From Mycobacterium sp. SM1 (GTDB lineage: Bacteria > Actinomycetota > Actinomycetes > Mycobacteriales > Mycobacteriaceae), in NCBI RefSeq assembly GCF_018361265.1, contig NZ_JAFLNH010000003.1:508501-572500 (forward strand): a DNA stretch of 64,000 nucleotides. The letters are read 5' to 3'. This document shows, in pieces, positions 13,893-25,517 of the stretch (positions within the stretch are counted from its first letter, which is position 1; every line of letters begins with the position of its first letter). The notes under the pieces are model-generated. The model ran no database searches and was not told the origin of the DNA. It saw only the letters and a program-made list of their open reading frames with translations. The position numbers and the translations under genes are program-made.

Positions 13893-14812
13893 CCCGTGAG
13901 CGTACCGTTCTGCTGGTGGTTCACACCGGCCGCGACGAGGCGAACGAGACCGCACGCCGAGTGGAAAAAGTACTGGGCGACAACGGCATAGGGATAAGAG
14001 CGTTGTCCGCCGAGGCCGTTGACCGGGGACCGTTGCACTTATCACCAGACGATATGCGTGTGCTGGGAGTCGACATCGAAGTGGTCGACGCCGGTCCGCA
14101 CGCCGCCCAGGGATGCGAGCTGGTGCTGGTTCTCGGCGGCGACGGGACCTTTTTGCGGGCAGCCGAACTCGCCCGGAGCGCGAGTGTCCCGGTGCTGGGG
14201 GTCAACTTGGGCCGGATCGGCTTTCTGGCCGAGGCCGAAGCGGGCGCCATTGACACCGTCTTGGAGCACGTCATCGCCCGGGACTATCGGGTCGAGCACC
14301 GGATGACGCTGGACGTCGCGGTGCGCTCCGGTGGGCAGATCGTCGAGCGGGGCTGGGCAATGAACGAAGCCAGCCTGGAAAAATGTCCGCGACCCGGGGT
14401 GCTTGGCGTGGTGCTGGAAGTCGATGGGCGTCCGGTGTCGACATTCGGCTGCGACGGCGTGCTGGTGTCGACGCCGAGCGGATCGACCGCCTACGCGTTC
14501 TCCGCCGGTGGTCCGGTGATGTGGCCCGATGTCGAGGCGATCCTGGTGGTGCCCAACAACGCTCATGCGCTGTTTGCCCGGCCGATGGTGACCAGTCCCG
14601 ACGCCGCCATCGCGATCGAAGTCGAAGCCAGCGGTCACGACGCGCTGGTGCTCTGTGACGGCCGGCGCCAGATGGTGGTGCCGGCCGGCGGGCGGCTCGA
14701 GGTGACCCGCTGCGACACGCCGGTGAAATGGGCTCGGCTGGATGGCGCCCCGTTCGCCGACCGGCTGGTGCGTAAGTTCCAGTTGCCGGTTGCCGGCTGG
14801 CGTGGGCGGTAA
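13889..14812 (+). CDS. ppnK: NAD kinase
   Basis: A 307-residue kinase making NADP from NAD. The nucleotide-binding GGDGT motif is at 83-87 ([16 protein letters not shown]) and the second conserved block [17 protein letters not shown] lies near residue 200. ATG 13889 overlaps the tlyA stop as ATGA, so the two are translationally coupled. recN follows after one base. Confidence 0.95.
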   Translation: MTRERTVLLVVHTGRDEANETARRVEKVLGDNGIGIRALSAEAVDRGPLHLSPDDMRVLGVDIEVVDAGPHAAQGCELVLVLGGDGTFLRAAELARSASVPVLGVNLGRIGFLAEAEAGAIDTVLEHVIARDYRVEHRMTLDVAVRSGGQIVERGWAMNEASLEKCPRPGVLGVVLEVDGRPVSTFGCDGVLVSTPSGSTAYAFSAGGPVMWPDVEAILVVPNNAHALFARPMVTSPDAAIAIEVEASGHDALVLCDGRRQMVVPAGGRLEVTRCDTPVKWARLDGAPFADRLVRKFQLPVAGWRGR

Positions 14813-14813
14813 G

Positions 14814-16583
14814 GTGCTGGCCGAGCTGCGAATCGAGTCGCTGGGCGCCATCAGTGTCGCGGCCGCGGAGTTCGGCCGCGGCCTGACCGTGCTGACCGGC
14901 GAAACCGGCACCGGCAAGACCATGGTGGTCACCGGCCTGCACCTGCTGGGTGGCGCGCGCGCCGAGGCCACCCGCGTCCGGTCGGGCGCTGATCGAGCGG
15001 TCGTGGAGGGTCGGTTCCTCACCGGCGATCTCGAGCGGGCCGCGGCCGAACAGGTCGACGAGATCCTGAGCGCCTCCGGGGCGCAGCGTGACGAGGACGG
15101 CAGCGTGATCGCGCTGCGGTCGGTCAGCCGCGACGGACCCTCGCGCGCCTACCTCGGCGGTCGCAGCGTGCCCGCCAAATCGCTGACCGCGTTCACCGGC
15201 GAGCTGCTCACCGTGCATGGGCAAAACGACCAATTGCGCTTAATGCGCCCCGACGAACAACGCGCTGCGTTGGACCGGTTTTCCGGCGCGGCAGCTGCAC
15301 TGGAGCGCTACCGCACGCTGCGCGACGCCTGGCAGGCGGCCCGGCGTGAGTTGCGCGAGCGAGCCGGCCGGGCACGGGAACTGGCCCAGGAGGCCGACCG
15401 GCTGAAATTCGCGCTACAGGAGATCGAGACCATTGATCCGCAGCCCGGCGAGGATGAGGCGCTGATTGCCGACATTCGTCGGCTCTCCGAACTGGACGCG
15501 CTGCGTGCGGCGGCGGCGACCGCGCGCACGGCGCTGGTTGGCGCGGACGATGATGCCGGCGAGCTCCCGGATGCGACGTCGGCTTCCGAAAGCCTGGCAC
15601 GGGCCAAGGCTTCCCTGGAATCGATCGATGACCCCAGCCTGCGGGCGCTGGCCGGGCAGCTCGGCGAGGCGTTGACCGTGGTCGCGGACGCCGCCAGCGA
15701 GCTCGGAGACTACCTGGAGGAGCTACCCGCCGACGCCAGCGCGCTGGATGCCAAGCTTGCCCGCCAAACCCAGCTGCGCACCTTGACCCGCAAGTACGCC
15801 GCCGACATCGACGGAGTGCTGGCCTGGGCCGCCGAGGCCCGCGAGCGGCTGGCGCAACTGGATGCTTCCGAGGAGACCCTGGCGGCGCTGGAGCGCCATG
15901 CCGATAACCTGGCAGGCGAATTAGCCCGAGCGGCAGTCGATCTCAGCGACCTACGCATCCGGGCGGCCGAACGACTGGCCACGGCGGTCACCGCGGAGCT
16001 CTCCGCGCTGGCCATGGCCGACGCCCAATTCAGCATCCGGGTGACCACCGCGCCCGCTGATCCCGGCGATCCGGCCGCCCTAAGGCTGCCGTCGGCCACG
16101 CTCGCGCACGCCGGCCCGGATGGCATCGACCAGGTCGAGTTCGGCTTTGCCGCGCACCGCGGGATGACGGTCCTGCCGTTGTCCAAAGGCGCGTCCGGCG
16201 GCGAGTTATCCCGGGTGATGCTGGCGTTGGAGGTGGTGCTGGCCACTTCCCGGAACCAGGCGGTGGGCAAAACCATGGTGTTCGATGAGATCGACTCCGG
16301 CGTGGGGGGCCGCGCGGCGGTGCAGATCGGGCGGCGGCTCGCCCGGCTGGCCCGGACCCACCAGGTCATCGTGGTGACCCACCTGCCGCAGGTGGCGGCC
16401 TACGCCGACGTGCACCTGATGGTGGACAACACCGGACGCGACGGCGCCAGCAGTGTCCGACGCCTCGACGACGACCAGCGCGTGGCCGAACTCGCGCGGA
16501 TGCTGGCGGGCTTGGGCGAGTCCGACAGCGGCCGGGCGCACGCCCGGGAACTGTTGGCGGCCGCGCGAAGCGATCGGATTTAA
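14814..16583 (+). CDS. recN: DNA repair protein RecN
   Basis: A 589-residue SMC-like ATPase acting in double-strand break repair. Walker A GETGTGKT is at 29-36; a long coiled coil runs from about residue 155 to 400 (ARRELRERAGRARELAQEAD); the ABC signature LSKGASGGELSRV and Walker B MVFDEIDSGVGG lie near 460-500. GTG 14814 follows the NAD kinase stop by one base and puts LRIESLGAISV at the N terminus as in other RecN proteins. Confidence 0.95.
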   Translation: MLAELRIESLGAISVAAAEFGRGLTVLTGETGTGKTMVVTGLHLLGGARAEATRVRSGADRAVVEGRFLTGDLERAAAEQVDEILSASGAQRDEDGSVIALRSVSRDGPSRAYLGGRSVPAKSLTAFTGELLTVHGQNDQLRLMRPDEQRAALDRFSGAAAALERYRTLRDAWQAARRELRERAGRARELAQEADRLKFALQEIETIDPQPGEDEALIADIRRLSELDALRAAAATARTALVGADDDAGELPDATSASESLARAKASLESIDDPSLRALAGQLGEALTVVADAASELGDYLEELPADASALDAKLARQTQLRTLTRKYAADIDGVLAWAAEARERLAQLDASEETLAALERHADNLAGELARAAVDLSDLRIRAAERLATAVTAELSALAMADAQFSIRVTTAPADPGDPAALRLPSATLAHAGPDGIDQVEFGFAAHRGMTVLPLSKGASGGELSRVMLALEVVLATSRNQAVGKTMVFDEIDSGVGGRAAVQIGRRLARLARTHQVIVVTHLPQVAAYADVHLMVDNTGRDGASSVRRLDDDQRVAELARMLAGLGESDSGRAHARELLAAARSDRI

Positions 16584-16708
16584 ACCTCCTGAGACGCATT
16601 CTTGAGCAGCCGAATAGGCTGTGACAAAAGTGACAGAATATATCTTCTGATCCTTATGTTACGGCGCGCCTCCCCGCCTTGTGTACGCTCCACCGACACA
16701 ATCGGCGC

Positions 16709-17890
16709 ATGAGGATGCCAACGCTTTTGTCCCGTAATGCCTCGCGTCCCGGGGTCGTCGGCACCGCCCGGGTCGACCGCGATATCGACCGGTTGCTGCG
16801 ACGGGTGGGCCCGGGTGACATCGTGGTCCTCGACGTACTGGATTTGGACCGCATCACCGCCGATGCGCTGGTGGATGCCGATATCGCCGGTGTCGTCAAC
16901 GCCTCCCCCTCGGTGTCGGGCCGTTACCCCAATCTGGGTCCGGAGGTTTTGGTGGCCAACGGGGTCACCCTCATCGACGAGGCCGGGCCGGAGGTCTTCA
17001 AAAAAGTCAAAGACGGCGCCAAGGTCCGGCTCTACAACGGCGGGGTGTACTCCGGTGACCGTCGGCTGGTCCGCGGCACCGAGCGCACCGACCACGACAT
17101 CGCCGACCTGATGCGCGAAGCCAAGGCCGGATTGGTCGCGCATCTGGAGGCGTTCGCCGGCAACACCATTGAATTCATCCGAAGCGAGAGCCCGCTGTTG
17201 ATCGACGGGATCGGGATCCCCGACATCGACGTCGACCTGCGTCGCCGTCACGTGGTGGTGGTGGCAGACGAGCCCAGCGCCGCCGACGAGCTGAAACAGC
17301 TCAAGCCGTTCATCAAGGAATATCAACCCGTGCTCATCGGGGTGGGCACGGGCGCGGATGTGCTGCGCAAGGCGGGTTATCGTCCGCAGATCATCGTCGG
17401 CGATCCCGAGCAGATCACAGCCGAAACCCTCAAGTGCGGGGCGCAAGTGGTGTTGCCGGCCGACGCCGACGGTCATGCGCCCGGACTGGAGCGCATTCAG
17501 GATCTCGGTGTGGGGGCGATGACGTTCCCGGCAGCGGGCTCGCCCATCGACCTGGCGCTGCTGCTGGCCGATCACCACGGGGCCTCGTTGCTGGTCACCG
17601 CCGGCCATACTGCCAACATCGAGACGTTTTTCGATCGCACGCGCCAGCAGAGCAACCCGTCGACCTTCCTCACCCGGCTGAAGGTCGGTGAGAAGCTGGT
17701 GGACGCCAAGGCGGTCGCCACGTTGTACCGAAACCACGTCTCCGGTGCGACCGTGGCGCTGATGGTGCTGGCCATGCTGGTCGCCGCCGCCGTCGTGCTA
17801 TACGTGTCACGCGCCGACGCAGTGGTGATGCGCTGGGTGGTCGAGTCCTGGAACCGGTTTTCGCTCTGGGTGCAGGGCTGGATCACGTAA
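16709..17890 (+). CDS. steA: SteA-like septation protein (Rv1697-like)
   Basis: A 393-residue protein with one C-terminal membrane segment (VALMVLAMLVAAAVVLYVSR, about 350-370). The central part resembles thiamin pyrophosphokinase-like folds (GVGTGADVLRKAGYRPQIIV). In Corynebacterium the SteA-SteB pair supports cytokinetic cell separation with RipA-type hydrolases; a parallel role here is inferred. ATG 16709 gives the same length as Rv1697 from memory. Four bases separate it from mctB. The 125-base gap upstream is AT-rich for this genome and probably holds the promoter. Confidence 0.85.
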   Translation: MRMPTLLSRNASRPGVVGTARVDRDIDRLLRRVGPGDIVVLDVLDLDRITADALVDADIAGVVNASPSVSGRYPNLGPEVLVANGVTLIDEAGPEVFKKVKDGAKVRLYNGGVYSGDRRLVRGTERTDHDIADLMREAKAGLVAHLEAFAGNTIEFIRSESPLLIDGIGIPDIDVDLRRRHVVVVADEPSAADELKQLKPFIKEYQPVLIGVGTGADVLRKAGYRPQIIVGDPEQITAETLKCGAQVVLPADADGHAPGLERIQDLGVGAMTFPAAGSPIDLALLLADHHGASLLVTAGHTANIETFFDRTRQQSNPSTFLTRLKVGEKLVDAKAVATLYRNHVSGATVALMVLAMLVAAAVVLYVSRADAVVMRWVVESWNRFSLWVQGWIT

Positions 17891-17894
17891 AGTC

Positions 17895-18836
17895 GTGATA
17901 TCGCTACGCCACCATGCGATTTCACTTGCTGCGGTGTTCTTCGCGCTGGCAGCTGGGGTGCTGTTGGGTTCGGGCCTGCTCTCCGACACCCTGTTAGCCG
18001 GGCTGCGCGCCGAGAAGCGCGACTTGCGCTCGCAGATCGACACACTCAACGACCAGAAGAGCATGCTGAACGAAAAACTCAGTGCCGCCTATGACTTTGA
18101 TTCCCAGTTGGCAGGCCGCGTGGTGCATGGCGCGCTGGCGGGCAAGTCGGTGATCGTTTTCCGCACCCCGGACGCGAAAGACGACGACGTCACAGCGGTG
18201 TCCAAACTCGTGGGCCAGGCCGGCGGTGCGATCAGCGCAACGGTGGCGCTGACCCAGGAGTTCGTCGACGCCAACTCTGCGGAGAAGCTGCGCTCGGTGG
18301 TGAACTCGTCGATCCTGCCCGCCGGGGCGCAGTTGCGCACCGAACGGGTCGACCAAGGCTCGCAGGCCGGCGATCTGCTTGGTATTGCGTTGCTGATCAG
18401 CGCGAACGCCGGGGCGCCACCGGTTGATGACGCGCAGCGCGACACCGTGCTGGCGGCACTGCGCGACACCGGGTTTATCACCCTGCCGGATACGCACGTC
18501 GGCGCGGCCAACGCCGCCGTGGTGATCACCGGCGGCGCGCTGCCCGAGGACGCCGGCAACCAGGGTGTCACCGTGGCCCGTTTCGCCGCGACGCTGGCGC
18601 CGCACGGCTCGGGTGTCGTGCTGGCGGGCCGCGAGGGATCGGCCGGCGGAACCGCCGCCGTCGCCGTGGCCCGCGCCGACACCGCCATGGCCGCCGCGAT
18701 CAGCACCGTTGACGACACGGACACCGAGCCCGGGCGGATCACCGTGGTCCTGGCCGTCCACGATCTCATCAACGGCGGTCACCCCGGCCGATACGGGACC
18801 GGTCACGGCGCCACATCGATCACCGTCGCCCCGTAA
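17895..18836 (+). CDS. mctB: MctB/SteB-like membrane-anchored protein (Rv1698-like)
   Basis: A 313-residue protein with one N-terminal membrane helix (AISLAAVFFALAAGVLLGSGLL) followed by a coiled coil (LRAEKRDLRSQIDTLNDQKS) and a large extracytoplasmic domain. Rv1698 was described as a copper-handling envelope protein (MctB), and its corynebacterial counterpart SteB works with SteA. The GTG 17895 start, four bases behind steA, fits a two-gene unit. Confidence 0.85.
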   Translation: MISLRHHAISLAAVFFALAAGVLLGSGLLSDTLLAGLRAEKRDLRSQIDTLNDQKSMLNEKLSAAYDFDSQLAGRVVHGALAGKSVIVFRTPDAKDDDVTAVSKLVGQAGGAISATVALTQEFVDANSAEKLRSVVNSSILPAGAQLRTERVDQGSQAGDLLGIALLISANAGAPPVDDAQRDTVLAALRDTGFITLPDTHVGAANAAVVITGGALPEDAGNQGVTVARFAATLAPHGSGVVLAGREGSAGGTAAVAVARADTAMAAAISTVDDTDTEPGRITVVLAVHDLINGGHPGRYGTGHGATSITVAP

Positions 18837-18947
18837 CGCCGCCGTAACCGCGGCCCCGGGCGTGGTGACCGAAATCACGGTGGCATCGGTGTTAGGGTGG
18901 GTTTCCGTGGGTCGGCAGGCCCAGCTAGCCGGCGCGCAAAAGGCTAG

Positions 18948-21347
<2,400 letters not shown>

Positions 21348-21351
<4 letters not shown>

Positions 21352-22349
21352 CGACGCTGGCATTGCAGCGCCCGGTGACCACGCGGGCCGGAACGGCCCG
21401 AAGAGGAGGCGGGCAATTGGCATTGGAAACCCAGCTGCAGGGCTATTTGGACCATCTGACGATCGAGCGCGGTGTGGCGGCAAACACGTTGAGCTCCTAC
21501 CGACGGGACCTGCGGCGTTACTGCCAGCATCTGGCCGCCCGCGGGATCGACGATCTGGCCAAGGTCAGCGAGGACGACGTCAGCGCATTTCTGGTCGCAC
21601 TGCGCCGCGGGGACCCCGATGCCGGGGTGCCGGTGCTGTCGGCGGTGTCGGCCGCGCGGGCGTTGATCGCGGTGCGTGGACTGCATCGGTTCGCCGCCGC
21701 CGAGGGACTGGCAGAGCTGGATGTGGCACGTGCCGTGAAGCCGCCGACACCGGGGCGCCGGTTGCCCAAGAGCTTGACGGTCGACGAGGTGGTGGCGCTG
21801 CTGGAGGGCGCCGGCGGGGACCGCCCGTCCGACGGCCCGCTCACGCTGCGTAACCGGGCGCTGCTGGAATTGCTGTATTCCAGCGGAGCGCGGATTTCCG
21901 AGGCGGTTGGCCTGGATGTCGACGATCTTGATACCCATGCTAGGTCGGTGCTGTTGCGTGGCAAGGGCGGTAAACAGCGGCTGGTCCCTGTCGGGCGCCC
22001 CGCCGTGCGCGCGCTGGATGGGTATCTGGTGCGGGGACGCCCGGAGTTGGCACGTCGGGGACGGGGAACGCCGGGGCTTTTTCTCAACGCGCGCGGTGGA
22101 CGGTTGTCGCGCCAAAGCGCGTGGCAGGTCCTGCGGGATGCGGCGAAGCGCGCGGGTATCACGTCCGGTGTGTCACCGCACATGCTGCGGCATTCCTTTG
22201 CCACCCATCTGCTCGACGGTGGCGCCGACGTCCGGGTGGTGCAGGAATTGCTGGGTCACGCGTCGGTGACCACCACCCAGATCTACACCCTGGTCACCGT
22301 GCGCGCGCTTCGCGAAGTGTGGGCCGAAGCCCACCCGCGCGCGCGGTAG
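21348..22349 (+). CDS. xerD: tyrosine recombinase of the XerC/XerD type (Rv1701-like)
   Basis: A 333-residue site-specific recombinase resolving chromosome dimers. The N-terminal SAM-like domain ([20 protein letters not shown]) is followed by the catalytic domain: Arg in [24 protein letters not shown] with the H-x-x-R pair, [12 protein letters not shown] with the late His and nucleophilic Tyr. ATG 21348 overlaps the Nudix stop as ATGA. A TTG at 21417 would give about 310 residues, closer to the usual length, so the first ~23 residues are uncertain. Confidence 0.93.
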
Positions 22350-22477
22350 GGGCCGTCGCACCGGGCTGGGTCCGACCAGAGCTCAGCAGACTCAGCCGCC
22401 TCTTGCGTCGCTCCGGGGCTCTCGGCGCGGGGCGGGCGGGGCAGGACCGGTCACGGCGAGGCCCAGCTAGCCGCCGG

Positions 22478-23239
22478 CTAACCCAAATACTCCGATTCCA
22501 GGACCAGGTCGCCGATCAGCGTCTGATATTCGACGTGCGCCTTGTGCTCGCTGGTGTTCCACAACTTGCCCTGCTGTCGACGCATGTACTCGCGGTACTC
22601 CGGCGCCCCCGGAACCTTGACGTTGTCGGCGACCACGATGGAACCCGGGTGCAGCCAGCCGCGGTCGAGGATGCTCTGCAGATCGGGCAGGTAAGCGTTC
22701 TTGTCATGGTCGAGGAACAGAAAGTCGAGCGTGCCGGCCGCAAAGCCATGCTCCTGGGCCAACACGTCCAGGGTGCGGCCACCGTCGCCGACGGTGCCAA
22801 CCACGCAGGTCACTCGTTCGGCGAGCCCGGCGTGTGCCCAGATCCGGCGTGCGTTGACGGCATTGGCTTCGGCCAGCTCGACGGAGTACACCTTGGCGGC
22901 CGGTGCGGCTCTGGCGATTCGCAGCGCGCTGTAGCCACAGTAGGTTCCTAACTCGAGAGCCGTTTTCGGATGGGCCCGCCGTACGGCGGCATCGAGCAGT
23001 GCCCCCTTCTCGTCGCCGACGTTGATCAGGATCGCCTTCTCGTAGGCGAAGCGGTCCATGGCCGCCAGCACGTCCTCAACGTCGCCGGCACGGGAGTTCT
23101 GCAGCACGTAGGCGACGGCAGCAGCCTCGCGCCCGTCGCCTATCTGCCCGGTGGTGGTGATGTTGCGAGCCCCGACGGCCATCCGCCAGACCGACCACCG
23201 CAGAAAAGGCATACGCCGTTTGAGGCTCACAAGATCCAC
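22478..23239 (-). CDS. SAM-dependent O-methyltransferase, catechol-OMT-like (Rv1703c-like)
   Basis: Up to 253 residues. The SAM site is ALELGTYCGYSALRIARAAP, followed by VYSVELAEANA; metal and substrate residues of the catechol-O-methyltransferase type appear in FLFLDHDKNAYLPDL and VVADNVKVPGAPEY. GTG 23239 is used; ATG 23212 is the alternative, and the open frame extends much farther only because the 56-bp repeat array is open on both strands. It is convergent with the recombinase gene, with 128 bases between that hold nothing recognisable. Confidence 0.85.
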   Translation of the reverse strand: MDLVSLKRRMPFLRWSVWRMAVGARNITTTGQIGDGREAAAVAYVLQNSRAGDVEDVLAAMDRFAYEKAILINVGDEKGALLDAAVRRAHPKTALELGTYCGYSALRIARAAPAAKVYSVELAEANAVNARRIWAHAGLAERVTCVVGTVGDGGRTLDVLAQEHGFAAGTLDFLFLDHDKNAYLPDLQSILDRGWLHPGSIVVADNVKVPGAPEYREYMRRQQGKLWNTSEHKAHVEYQTLIGDLVLESEYLG

Positions 23240-23392
23240 CCTAATCGGGCTGTGCTGACTGTCGGGTGGCAGCGTTTGCCCGCGCGTCTCCCGGCGCAGC
23301 AACATGCACCCGTTAGACTTTCCTGCGATGTGCTCCCTGAACTTCGGCAGCATCCGAACGCTGAAGCATTGCCCGGCGAGTCGCAGTCGGCC

Positions 23393-23646
23393 ATGATATC
23401 CGCCGACGACGATGGTGCCGGCGTAGCCGGGATCGAGGAGTGGCGGCCATGATTTCCGCCGACGACGATGGTGCCGGCGTAGCCGGGATCGAGGAGTGGC
23501 GGCCATGATTTCCGCCGACGACGATGGTGCCGGCGTAGCCGGGATCGAGGAGTGGCGGCCATGATTTCCGCCGACGACGATGGTGCCGGCGTAGCCGGGA
23601 TCGAGGAGTGGCGCTGGTGACATCCGCCGACGACGATGGTGCCGGG
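23393..23646 (+). repeat. 56-bp tandem repeat array of overlapping mini-ORFs before parA (MIRU-like)
   Basis: Four full 56-bp units start at 23393, 23449, 23505 and 23561, and a partial fifth forms the start of parA at 23617. The units are almost identical; unit 1 has ATGATATCC where the others have ATGATTTCC. Each unit encodes MISADDDGAGVAGIEEWRP (19 residues) and ends CCATGA, so each stop overlaps the next ATG by four bases. The last unit ends GCTGGTGA and overlaps the parA GTG. Layout and composition match mycobacterial interspersed repetitive units. The 150 bases upstream, toward the divergent methyltransferase, presumably hold the promoter. Confidence 0.9.
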
Positions 23647-24480
23647 GCCGGTCTGACCGGGCGACCCCCGCGGCCGATCCCCGAGCCCAAGCCGCGGACC
23701 TCGCACGGTCCGGCCAAGGTCGTCGCGATGTGTAACCAGAAAGGCGGTGTCGGGAAAACTACCTCGGCAATCAACCTGGGCGCCGCATTAGCCGATTACG
23801 GACGACGGGTGTTGCTGGTCGACATGGATCCGCAGGGAGCCCTGTCGGCGGGGCTGGGTGTGCCGCACTACGAACTGGAGCACACCATCCACAACATGCT
23901 GGTGGAACCGCGCGTGTCGGTGGATGAGGTATTGATCCACACCCGGGTCAAGCACCTGGATCTGGTGCCCAGCAACATCGATTTGTCGGCCGCCGAGATC
24001 CAGCTGGTTAACGAGGTGGCTCGGGAACAGACCCTGGCCCGTGCGCTGCGCCCGGTGCTGGATCACTATGACTACGTGCTGATCGATTGTCAGCCATCGC
24101 TAGGCCTCCTCACCGTTAACGGGCTGGCCTGCTCGGACGGCGTTATCATCCCAACCGAGTGCGAATACTTCGCGCTGCGCGGGCTGGCTCTACTCACCGA
24201 CACCGTCGACAAGGTGCGCGACCGACTCAACCCGAAGCTAGAGATCAGCGGCATCCTGGTCACGCGTTACGACCCGCGGACCGTCAATGCGCGCGAGGTC
24301 ATGGCTCGCGTTGTGGAGAGGTTCGGTGACTTGGTGTTCGACACGGTTATCACCCGAACGGTCCGCTTCCCGGAGACCAGCGTGGCGGGCGAGCCGATTA
24401 CCACATGGGCGCCCAAGTCCGGGGCCGCAGAGGCCTACCGCTCATTGGCCCGCGAGGTCATCGACCGATTCAACGCGTGA
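23617..24480 (+). CDS. parA: ParA-family chromosome partitioning ATPase (Rv1708-like)
   Basis: A 287-residue deviant-Walker ATPase: KGGVGKT (42-48), LLVDMDPQGALSAGLG and YVLIDCQPSLGLLTVNGL. It probably acts with the SMC-ScpAB genes that follow, in chromosome organisation. GTG 23617 is preferred over GTG 23608 because it overlaps the last mini-ORF as GTGA and aligns with the ATG of the repeat units. Thus the N-terminal VTSADDDGAGAG is derived from the repeat. The stop overlaps scpA. Confidence 0.93.
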   Translation: MTSADDDGAGAGLTGRPPRPIPEPKPRTSHGPAKVVAMCNQKGGVGKTTSAINLGAALADYGRRVLLVDMDPQGALSAGLGVPHYELEHTIHNMLVEPRVSVDEVLIHTRVKHLDLVPSNIDLSAAEIQLVNEVAREQTLARALRPVLDHYDYVLIDCQPSLGLLTVNGLACSDGVIIPTECEYFALRGLALLTDTVDKVRDRLNPKLEISGILVTRYDPRTVNAREVMARVVERFGDLVFDTVITRTVRFPETSVAGEPITTWAPKSGAAEAYRSLAREVIDRFNA

Positions 24481-25358
24481 ATTTCGAGGGAACAGCGCAG
24501 AACGGCTTTCAGGTCCGGCTAGCCAATTTCGAAGGGCCGTTCGATCTGCTGCTACAGCTCATCTTCGGTCACCGTCTCGATGTCACCGAGGTGGCTCTGC
24601 ACCAGGTCACCGATGAGTTCATCGCCTATACCCGGCAAATCGGGATGGAGCGGGGCCTGGAGGAGGCCACGTCGTTTTTGGTGATCGCCGCGACGTTGCT
24701 CGATCTCAAAGCCGCCCGGCTGCTGCCAGCAGGCCAAGTCGACGACGACGAAGACTTGGCACTGCTAGAGGTCCGCGACCTGTTGTTCGCCCGGCTGCTG
24801 CAGTACCGGGCGTTTAAACAGGTTGCGCAGATGTTCGCCGAGTTGGAAACCGCGGCGCTACGCAGCTATCCGAGGGTGGTGTCACTGGAGGACCGCTACG
24901 CGGGGTTGCTACCCGAGGTGATGCTAGGGGTCGATGCGGCGCAATTCGCCCAGATCGGGGCGATGGTGTTCGCACCCCGTTCGGTGCCGACGGTAGCTAC
25001 CGAGCACCTGCACGAGCTGAGGGTTTCGGTGCCCCAGCAGGCTCAGCGGCTGCTGGGGCTCCTGCGGACGCGGGGAAGCGGCCGGTGGGCGTCGTTTTCC
25101 GAGCTGGTCGCCGATTGCCAGGCCCCAATCGAGATCGTCGGGCGCTTCCTGGCGCTGCTCGAACTGTACCGCGTCGGAGCAGTAGCATTTGACCAGGTAG
25201 AACCACTTGGTGTACTCCGGGTCTCGTGGACCGGTCGGTGTCCGGCCAGCGAAGACGCGGTGACAGCGGAATCGCCGGCAGCTCAAGAAGCGCAAGATCA
25301 GCCGGTGAGGTGCGCCGGCGACGATGCAGAGCGAAGCGATGAGGAGGAGCGGCGCTGA
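24477..25358 (+). CDS. scpA: segregation and condensation protein A
   Basis: A 293-residue kleisin subunit of the SMC-ScpAB condensin. The N-terminal VRLANFEGPFDLLLQLIFGH block and the later winged-helix region (WASFSELVADCQAPIEIVGR) are typical. GTG 24477 overlaps the parA TGA as GTGA. The last ~17 residues (VRCAGDDAERSDEEERR) are encoded by the first unit of the 53-bp repeat array, so the C terminus is a repeat-derived acidic tail. Confidence 0.95.
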   Translation: MNFEGTAQNGFQVRLANFEGPFDLLLQLIFGHRLDVTEVALHQVTDEFIAYTRQIGMERGLEEATSFLVIAATLLDLKAARLLPAGQVDDDEDLALLEVRDLLFARLLQYRAFKQVAQMFAELETAALRSYPRVVSLEDRYAGLLPEVMLGVDAAQFAQIGAMVFAPRSVPTVATEHLHELRVSVPQQAQRLLGLLRTRGSGRWASFSELVADCQAPIEIVGRFLALLELYRVGAVAFDQVEPLGVLRVSWTGRCPASEDAVTAESPAAQEAQDQPVRCAGDDAERSDEEERR

Positions 25359-25517
25359 TGAGGTGCGCCGGCGACGATGCAGAGCGAAGCGATGAGGAGG
25401 AGCGGCGCTGATGAGGTGCGCCGGCGACGATGCAGAGCGAAGCGATGAGGAGGAGCGGCGCTGATGAGGTGCGCCGGCGACGATGCAGAGCGAAGCGATG
25501 AGGAGGAGCGGCGCTGA
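25306..25517 (+). repeat. 53-bp MIRU array with translationally coupled mini-ORFs between scpA and scpB
   Basis: Four units of 53 bp start at 25306, 25359, 25412 and 25465. The unit GGTGCGCCGGCGACGATGCA onward is the mycobacterial interspersed repetitive unit. The first unit carries the end of scpA. The remaining units encode the 17-residue peptide MRCAGDDAERSDEEERR three times (25358-25411, 25411-25464, 25464-25517); each TGA shares its last base with the next ATG (TGATG). The final TGA overlaps the scpB ATG. The copy number is probably variable between strains. Confidence 0.95.

Noticed and set aside
16580..17737. 385-codon minus-strand frame opposite steA
   Set aside because: The plus-strand gene matches the Rv1697 family over its entire length; the antisense frame has no motif and no ribosome-binding site.
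23393..25517. Tandem repeats as CRISPR arrays
   Set aside because: Units are head-to-tail without spacers, contain ORFs and have no cas genes nearby; they fit the MIRU type.
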